Positions 13,087-17,545 of a DNA stretch of 17,545 nt are shown here, piece by piece. Within the stretch, counting starts at the first letter, position 1. Each line of letters starts with the position of its first letter. The notes beneath the pieces were generated by a model, which had not been told where the DNA came from, ran no database searches, and worked only from the letters and a program-made list of their open reading frames with translations. The position numbers and the translations under genes were made by a program. This DNA comes from an uncultured Fimbriimonadales bacterium. Lineage in GTDB: Bacteria > Armatimonadota > Fimbriimonadia > Fimbriimonadales > GBS-DC. The stretch covers positions 1-17,545 of the forward strand of contig CALGZO010000170.1 of NCBI GenBank assembly GCA_937934465.1, in the 5' to 3' direction.

Positions 13087-14505
13087 ATGCGAATATTGTG
13101 GATTGGTATCTTGACTGTGGGAATCTTGGCTGTGGCGTCTGCGCAGACAGTGCGCGATGCCGTGAACCTCGCCAATCAGGGCAAAACGCAAGAGGCGATA
13201 GAGGCATTTGAAACGCTGTTCCAGCGCGACGAGAACAACCCCACGGTGGTAAACTGGTTGGGCTATCTGTATCTCAAGGCGGGCAAATACGCCGAGGCGG
13301 TTCCCATGTTGGAACGCGCCACGCAGCTCAGCCCGCGCAACGCCCAAGCGTGGAACAATCTCGGCAACGCCTACCTCCACACGAACCAACTCGATAAGTC
13401 CATCAACGCCTACCGCAAGGCGATAGAAATCAAGCCCGACGACGCTGATGCGCATTACAACTTGGGCAACCTCTACACCAAGACCAAACAGTATCAAAAA
13501 GCGGTGGAGCATTACCAGCGCGCGATACAGTTGAACCCGCGCGACGCTAACGCGCACAACAATCTGGGCTACGCTTTCCAAATGCAGCAGTTGAACGCGC
13601 GCGCCGTGCAGCACTACAAGCGAGCGGTGGAGCTGGAACCGCGCAATCCCACTTTTCGGTATAACTACGGGCTGATTCTGGCGGCGATGGGGCAGTGGCA
13701 AGAGGCGGCGACGCAACTGGAGCAGGCGATGACACAAATGCCCACCGAGGCGAACGGCTGGCTGAAACTGGGAGAAGCTTACTCGCGCCTGCGCCAACCC
13801 GAAAAAGCCATCCAAGCGCTGCAGCGCGGCGTCGCTGCCAACCCCGACAATCCTGACCTGCACTACAATCTCGGTGTGACGCACCTGCAGCGAGGCAACT
13901 TGGCGGCGGCGGCGACCGCGTTCGAGAACGCGCTCAACCTGCGCCCCAACGACGCCGACACGCTCAACCAGCTCGGATTCGTGCAACTGCGCCAACGCCG
14001 ACTCGACGACGCAATTGCCACTTTGGAGCGCGCCCTCGAACTCAACCCGCGCCTCAATACCGCCCGATTGAACCTCGCCACTGCCAAGCGTCTCAGCGGC
14101 GCAACGGACGACGCGCTCAAACTCTACCAGCAGGTCGTCGCCGCCGACCCCAAAAATCTGGACGCGCGACTGGCGATTGGCGACCTGCTGCTGGAGAAGG
14201 GCGACCCGCGCGGCGCGGAAGCGCAGTACCGAGCCGTCCTCAAGGAGAACGAACGCTCGCATGTGGCGTGGAACAATCTCGGACTGGCGCTGATGCGCAT
14301 GAACCGCGCGCAAGAGGCGATACAGGCATTGGAGCGCGCCGTCGCGCTGAACCCACGCTCGGCGGTCTACCTCAACAATCTCGGCGCGGCGTATGAACGC
14401 GCGGGTCAAATCGCCAAAGCGCGCACCCGCTACGAAGAGGCGCTCAAACTCGACCCGAAACTGGAGGACGCGCGTCGCAACCTGCAGCGATTATCTAACC
14501 GATGA
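13087..14505 (+). CDS. Exported tetratricopeptide repeat protein (13 TPRs)
   Basis: This 472-residue protein begins with a signal peptide (RILWIGILTVGILAVASAQ; cleavage expected around residue 19-20), so it is probably periplasmic or cell-surface. The rest is a superhelix of TPR units: one partial unit at about 20-51, then twelve 34-residue units in perfect register from 52 to 459, and a short tail ending QRLSNR. Most units show the W/Y-x-x-L-G, A and P positions of the consensus, for example AWNNLGNAYL and RAIQLNPRD. TPR arrays are protein-binding scaffolds, and no catalytic domain is attached. Units 6, 10 and 11 diverge most, which may mark a binding face. The start is fixed by AGGAGG at 13075-13080. 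The gene is followed after one base by nadK. The partner is unknown; secretion, cell-envelope assembly or polysaccharide export are typical roles of such proteins. Confidence 0.9.
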   Translation: MRILWIGILTVGILAVASAQTVRDAVNLANQGKTQEAIEAFETLFQRDENNPTVVNWLGYLYLKAGKYAEAVPMLERATQLSPRNAQAWNNLGNAYLHTNQLDKSINAYRKAIEIKPDDADAHYNLGNLYTKTKQYQKAVEHYQRAIQLNPRDANAHNNLGYAFQMQQLNARAVQHYKRAVELEPRNPTFRYNYGLILAAMGQWQEAATQLEQAMTQMPTEANGWLKLGEAYSRLRQPEKAIQALQRGVAANPDNPDLHYNLGVTHLQRGNLAAAATAFENALNLRPNDADTLNQLGFVQLRQRRLDDAIATLERALELNPRLNTARLNLATAKRLSGATDDALKLYQQVVAADPKNLDARLAIGDLLLEKGDPRGAEAQYRAVLKENERSHVAWNNLGLALMRMNRAQEAIQALERAVALNPRSAVYLNNLGAAYERAGQIAKARTRYEEALKLDPKLEDARRNLQRLSNR

Positions 14506-14506
14506 G

Positions 14507-15358
14507 ATGGCGAACGCGCTGATTATCTACAACGCGGGCAAGCCCGACGCCGCGCGCCGCGCCCAAGAGACGGCGCAGTGGCTGCGCGCCTCAGGCTACG
14601 GCGTCGCCTTAGCCGACCAGCCCACCGCCGCCCGCTGGAACCAACCGCCCGACCCGAACTTAGCCATCGTCATCACTTTAGGCGGCGACGGCACGCTGCT
14701 CACTGGCGCGTCTATCGCCGCCCCCGCAGGCGCGCCTCTGCTCGGCGTGCATATGGGCAGATTCGGATTCATCGCCCAAGTGGAACCCGATGAGATTATC
14801 GACGCGCTCCAACGCTGGCACGCGGGCGACTGCCAAATCCAAGAACGCCTGATGGTGCAGGCGCGGGTGGAAGGCGAGGTGCGCGTGTCGGTCGCGCTCA
14901 ACGAAATCACCTTGCTGCGCACGCCCACTTCGCCCATGCTGAACTTCACGATTCGGATTAATGACCTCCTACTGACTACCTATCCTGCGGATGGCTCGCT
15001 GGTCGCCACACCCACAGGCTCCACCGCGTATGCGCTCTCGGCGGGCGCGCCTGTGGTGCATCCGCTCACCGAGGCGCTGGTGCTTGCGCCTGTCTCGCCC
15101 CACACGCTCGGCGCACGACCGCTCGTGCTGCCCCCAAACGCCCGTATCCGAATCGATCTCGACTGCGCCGCCACCAACGAACCCAACGCGCAAGCCATCA
15201 TGACCACCGACGGCAGACGCCATCAAACGCTCACGATGGGGCAATCCATCCATATCACCGCCGCGCCCTACCGCACGAAACTCCTCTCGTTCAACGAGGG
15301 CGAATTCTTCGAGAAGCTGCGCGACCGCCTGCTGTGGGGCGCGCGCGTGAACGAGTGA
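14507..15358 (+). CDS. nadK: NAD kinase
   Basis: This 283-residue cytoplasmic enzyme phosphorylates NAD to NADP with ATP or polyphosphate. The signature TLGGDGTLL lies at about 59-67, followed by LLGVHMGRFGFIAQV (78-92; the family has G-x-L-G-F-L), NEITLLR near 131, and the block DGSLVATPTGSTAYALSAGAPVVHP at about 160-184. The family's C-terminal half is complete through FFEKLRDRL near the end. The frame is open upstream to 14393, but those codons lie inside the TPR gene; ATG 14507 starts the family's first strand (ANALIIYNAGK). It begins one base after the TPR stop with only a weak GAG-rich ribosome site, so it probably relies on translational coupling. Co-transcription with an exported TPR protein has no obvious metabolic logic. 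Confidence 0.96.
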   Translation: MANALIIYNAGKPDAARRAQETAQWLRASGYGVALADQPTAARWNQPPDPNLAIVITLGGDGTLLTGASIAAPAGAPLLGVHMGRFGFIAQVEPDEIIDALQRWHAGDCQIQERLMVQARVEGEVRVSVALNEITLLRTPTSPMLNFTIRINDLLLTTYPADGSLVATPTGSTAYALSAGAPVVHPLTEALVLAPVSPHTLGARPLVLPPNARIRIDLDCAATNEPNAQAIMTTDGRRHQTLTMGQSIHITAAPYRTKLLSFNEGEFFEKLRDRLLWGARVNE

Positions 15359-15389
15359 CCCCGCCCCACACGCGCAAGGACGCACACGC

Positions 15390-15411
15390 AGGCGGGCAGC
15401 TCCCTGCGCCT
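15390..15411 (+). other. Hairpin after nadK, possible 3' end
   Basis: AGGC at 15390-15393 pairs with GCCT at 15408-15411, and GCAG at 15396-15399 pairs with CTGC at 15404-15407, with a GG bulge and a 4-nt loop. It is 32 nt past the nadK stop and before the next promoter. No T-tract follows, so terminator activity is uncertain. Confidence 0.35.
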
Positions 15412-15437
15412 ATGGAACCTTCGAACGGGAAATGTCG

Positions 15438-15443
15438 TATAAT
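15438..15443 (+). promoter_or_regulatory. Probable prkA promoter -10 box (TATAAT)
   Basis: A perfect TATAAT lies in the 376-bp gap before prkA. It is followed by an AT-rich AATAG and lacks the GG prefix seen at other promoters here. No good -35 box is seen 16-18 bp upstream. It would give a leader of about 285 nt. A second AT-rich patch (TAATAT at 15605-15610) is a weaker alternative nearer the gene. Confidence 0.5.
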
Positions 15444-15734
15444 AATAGCAAGGCAGGAAAATGCCTCCTGCCACAGCGGGCAGCACTCTTTCAGAACTGG
15501 CGTTTGGCGCACTCGCCTCTAAAATATACACGATTTCACAGCGTGTATGGAATATTTCCTTCACGGGTTCCGAAACCCCTACGCTTTCTTCGCCGTCGAA
15601 CCGATAATATACAGCGGCGTAGTGGGGGCGATGAGCCTGTATCCTAAGTTCATGGGGTGAATGCAATGAGGCAAACCGAACGCCCGTCGCGGGAACACGC
15701 GACCCGACTGCCCGCGTCACGCACAAGGGGGTCT
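15444..15734 (+). other. Long structured leader region upstream of prkA
   Basis: This non-coding stretch is rich in inverted repeats. GGCAGG 15452-15457 pairs with CCTGCC 15467-15472, with a competing AGGCA/TGCCT pairing at 15451-15455 and 15462-15466. ATACACG 15526-15532 pairs with CGTGTAT 15542-15548. GGGTT pairs with AACCC around 15565-15578. ATACAG 15609-15614 pairs with CTGTAT 15637-15642. GTCGCG 15686-15691 pairs with CGCGAC 15698-15703. Two adjacent two-codon reading frames, ATGGGGTGA and ATGCAATGA, occupy 15652-15669. I recognise no known riboswitch class. The short reading frames that cross the region look non-coding. Confidence 0.45.
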
Positions 15735-17545
15735 ATGAGTATGAGCGCATCCGATTTCTTGCGCCAAATCGAAGAACAGCGACGGCTGGAGAAACAGATT
15801 ACTTGGGAAGGCACTTTCCGGGAGTATCTGGAGATTGTGCAGCAGAACCCGAAGGTGGCGAACCTCGCGCACGCGCGCGTATACGATATGATTCTCAGCG
15901 CGGGCGTCGAGGAACACGGCGATGGGCAGCCGCGCGAGTACAAGTTTTTCACCTCCGAGCTCTATGGCATGGAGCGCACGCTGCAGCAGCTGGTGGAGGA
16001 ATACTTCGCGCCTGCGGCGAAACGGCTCGATGTGCGCAAGCGCATCCTGCTGCTGGTGGGCCCCGTCGGCGGCGGCAAGTCGACGCTGGTGACGATGCTC
16101 AAGCGCGGGCTGGAACGCTACTCGCGCACCGACGAGGGCGCCGTCTACGCCATCAAGGACTGCCCAATGCACGAAGAGCCCCTGCACCTCGTGCCTGAAG
16201 AACTACGCGCCGACTTCAAACGCCAGTTCGGCGTGCATATCGAAGGCGACCTCTGCCCCGTGTGCCAGTGGAAACTGCGCCACGAATGGGGCGAGAACAT
16301 CCAAGATGTGCCTGTCGTGCGCATTAAGTTCTCCGAACGCGAGCGCACAGGCATCGGCACTTTCAAACCATCCGACCCTAAATCGCAAGATGTGTCCGAA
16401 CTGACAGGCAGCGTGAACTTGAACCTGCTCACTCAAATCGGCATCGAGTCCGACCCGCGCGTGTATAACTTCGACGGCGAACTCAACAAAGCGAACCGCG
16501 GCATCATGGAGTTCATCGAAATGCTCAAAGCCGACAAGCGGTTCCTCTACGAGCTCAACACCGTCGCAGGCGAACAGATGATTAAAATCGGACGCTTCGC
16601 GCTGATTTACACCGATGTCGTCGTGATTGCCCACACCAACGAGTACGAATACAACGCCTACTTCTCCAACAAGGAGAACGAGGCGATGATCGACCGCATG
16701 TTCGTGGTCAAAGTGCCCTATAACCTGCAGGTCTCGCAAGAGGTGCGCATCTACGAGAAACTGATTCAGCAGTCGCAGTGGAGCGACGAGACTCAAGACC
16801 TCTCGAAAGTGCATATCGCGCCGCACTCGCTGCGCGTGGCGGCGATGTTCGCCATTCTCAGCCGTCTCAAGCCGCCTAAGAAGAGCGGCATGTCGCTGAT
16901 GACCAAGATGAAGCTCTACGACGGCGAGCGTCAGGTGGGCGACTGGGATCAGCGCCATGTGAAGGAGCTGCGCGAGGAGTATACCGATGAGGGCTTGAAC
17001 GGCGTCTCGCCGCGATTCATCCTGAACCGCCTCTCGGCGGCGATGGTGCGCGGCGACAAACGCTACATCACCCCCATCGATGTGCTGCGCTCCATCCGCG
17101 ATGGTCTCGCCGAATACACCCAGAACGAGGAAGAGCGCAAGAAACTGCTCACCCTCTTGGACGATGTGCGCAAGGAGTACGACGAGCAAATCAAGAAGGA
17201 GGTGCAACGCTTCTTCGTCTACAGCTACGAGGAAGCCGCGCACACCCTGCTGGAGAACTACCTCGATAATGTCGACGCCTTCTGCAACAAGACAAAGGTG
17301 CGCGACCCGATTACAGGCGAGGAGGTGGACCCCGACGAGAAGCTGATGCGCAGCATCGAGGAGCAGATTGGCGTGTCGGAGAACGCCAAGCGCGAGTTCC
17401 GTGAGGGGATTATGCGCTCGGTGGCGTCGCTGGCGCGGCGCGGCGTGCGCTTCGAAATCGGCAGCGACGAACGCCTGCGCGAGGCTATTGAGCGCAAACT
17501 CTTCGCCGACCTCAAAGATGTGGTGAAGATTACCACCTCCGCGCG
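15735..17545 (+). CDS. prkA: PrkA-type serine protein kinase (3' end outside window)
   Basis: About 603 residues are visible of a protein usually near 630-640 long. PrkA/YeaG proteins combine an AAA+-like N-terminal domain with a C-terminal kinase-related domain and act in sporulation, stationary phase or starvation responses; in some species protease activity has been reported. Here WEGTFREYLEIV (24-35), RVYDMI and YKFF precede Walker A, GPVGGGKST at 109-117. KDCPMHEEPLHLVP is at 141-154, GTFKPSDPKSQD near 208-219, FDGELNKANRG near 244-254 and RFALIYTDVVVIAHTNE further on. The C-terminal part has YDGERQVGDW, GVSPRFILNRLS, VQRFFVYSYEEAAHTLL, PDEKLMRSIEEQIG and LFADLKDVVKIT, closely matching Bacillus PrkA as I recall it. 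AAGGGGGT at 15725-15732 fits either ATG 15735 or, with better spacing, ATG 15741. An in-frame ATG at 15666 lacks a site and adds non-family sequence. A CPVC pair (174-177) is noted. Partner genes (yhbH, spoVR) would be expected downstream. Confidence 0.95.
   Translation, partial: MSMSASDFLRQIEEQRRLEKQITWEGTFREYLEIVQQNPKVANLAHARVYDMILSAGVEEHGDGQPREYKFFTSELYGMERTLQQLVEEYFAPAAKRLDVRKRILLLVGPVGGGKSTLVTMLKRGLERYSRTDEGAVYAIKDCPMHEEPLHLVPEELRADFKRQFGVHIEGDLCPVCQWKLRHEWGENIQDVPVVRIKFSERERTGIGTFKPSDPKSQDVSELTGSVNLNLLTQIGIESDPRVYNFDGELNKANRGIMEFIEMLKADKRFLYELNTVAGEQMIKIGRFALIYTDVVVIAHTNEYEYNAYFSNKENEAMIDRMFVVKVPYNLQVSQEVRIYEKLIQQSQWSDETQDLSKVHIAPHSLRVAAMFAILSRLKPPKKSGMSLMTKMKLYDGERQVGDWDQRHVKELREEYTDEGLNGVSPRFILNRLSAAMVRGDKRYITPIDVLRSIRDGLAEYTQNEEERKKLLTLLDDVRKEYDEQIKKEVQRFFVYSYEEAAHTLLENYLDNVDAFCNKTKVRDPITGEEVDPDEKLMRSIEEQIGVSENAKREFREGIMRSVASLARRGVRFEIGSDERLREAIERKLFADLKDVVKITTSA

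Noticed and set aside
13066..14409. A 447-codon open frame on the minus strand, opposite the TPR gene
   Set aside because: It mirrors the repeat structure and codon bias of the real TPR gene, whose signal peptide, ribosome site and 13 clear repeats are on the plus strand. The antisense product has no recognisable domain.
13087..14505. Possible CRISPR-like or satellite DNA repeats from the 102-bp periodicity
   Set aside because: The periodicity is that of 34-residue TPR units. Units are diverged at the DNA level and continuous in frame, so this is protein repeat structure.
15432..15647. 71-codon reading frame in the prkA leader as a small protein
   Set aside because: It starts inside the -10 box region, has no ribosome site, its composition looks random, and it crosses several inverted repeats.
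15666..15734. 23-residue N-terminal extension of PrkA from ATG 15666
   Set aside because: It is in frame, but without a ribosome site, Arg-rich and unlike the family N-terminus, while AAGGGGGT precedes ATG 15735/15741.
16203..17243. A 346-codon open frame on the minus strand, opposite prkA
   Set aside because: The plus-strand frame is an unmistakable PrkA kinase. The antisense protein is a His/Val/Leu-rich translation of its codons with no family features.

Overview
The window is a dense, GC-rich stretch (I estimate low 60s percent by eye) of a bacterial chromosome. It holds fifteen protein genes, two of them cut by the window edges. I see no rRNA, tRNA, insertion sequence, integrase or CRISPR array. 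Gene content does not fix the taxon. Heavy CGC/GCG codon use, short gene spacing, leaderless-looking starts next to AGGAGG-led genes, a Bacillus-like PrkA kinase and a BadF-type sugar kinase would suit a deep-branching group such as Armatimonadota. That is a low-confidence guess.

Layout, left to right. (1) 1-4132, plus strand: the C-terminal part of L-fucose isomerase, then a tightly packed purB / sugar-binding lipoprotein / BadF-family amino-sugar kinase unit, with 1-nt and 10-nt overlaps. Fucose isomerase, binding protein and kinase suggest sugar scavenging; purB is a purine gene that appears to supply the promoter. (2) 4118-4981, minus: a ChaN-like protein without a signal peptide, divergent from a small one-TM, Pro/Gly-rich protein (5115-5429) that has its own promoter, palindrome, 5' hairpin and a strong terminator. 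(3) 5540-7344, minus: a coiled-coil protein with a nuclease-fold-like C-terminus, followed by a family 2 glycosyltransferase. (4) 7449-9791, plus: a FadN-type dehydrogenase/hydratase of fatty-acid beta-oxidation. (5) 9788-11180, minus: folB then sua5 (folate and tRNA t6A synthesis). (6) 11259-13031, plus: an ArsR-type regulator, a secreted YceI protein and a ten-helix membrane protein, joined by overlapping starts and stops. (7) 13087-15358, plus: an exported 13-repeat TPR protein coupled to NAD kinase. (8) 15359-15734: a 376-bp gap with a clear -10 box and several hairpins, leading to the PrkA serine kinase, which runs off the right edge.

Two patterns recur. Many transcription units begin with a GGTAYMMT -10 box (GGTATACT, GGTATAAT, GGTATCAT, GGTACAAT). 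In two cases the ATG lies 7-8 nt downstream with no Shine-Dalgarno sequence, which implies leaderless mRNAs, whereas genes with longer leaders have AGGAGG-like sites. All three convergent gene pairs are packed so tightly that coding ends, or a terminator and a coding end, overlap.

I did not find a convincing new multi-gene system. The best candidates for follow-up are the ArsR/YceI/membrane operon, the coiled-coil nuclease-fold-like protein with its mirror-image divergent promoter, the structured prkA leader, and the palindrome-controlled small membrane protein.
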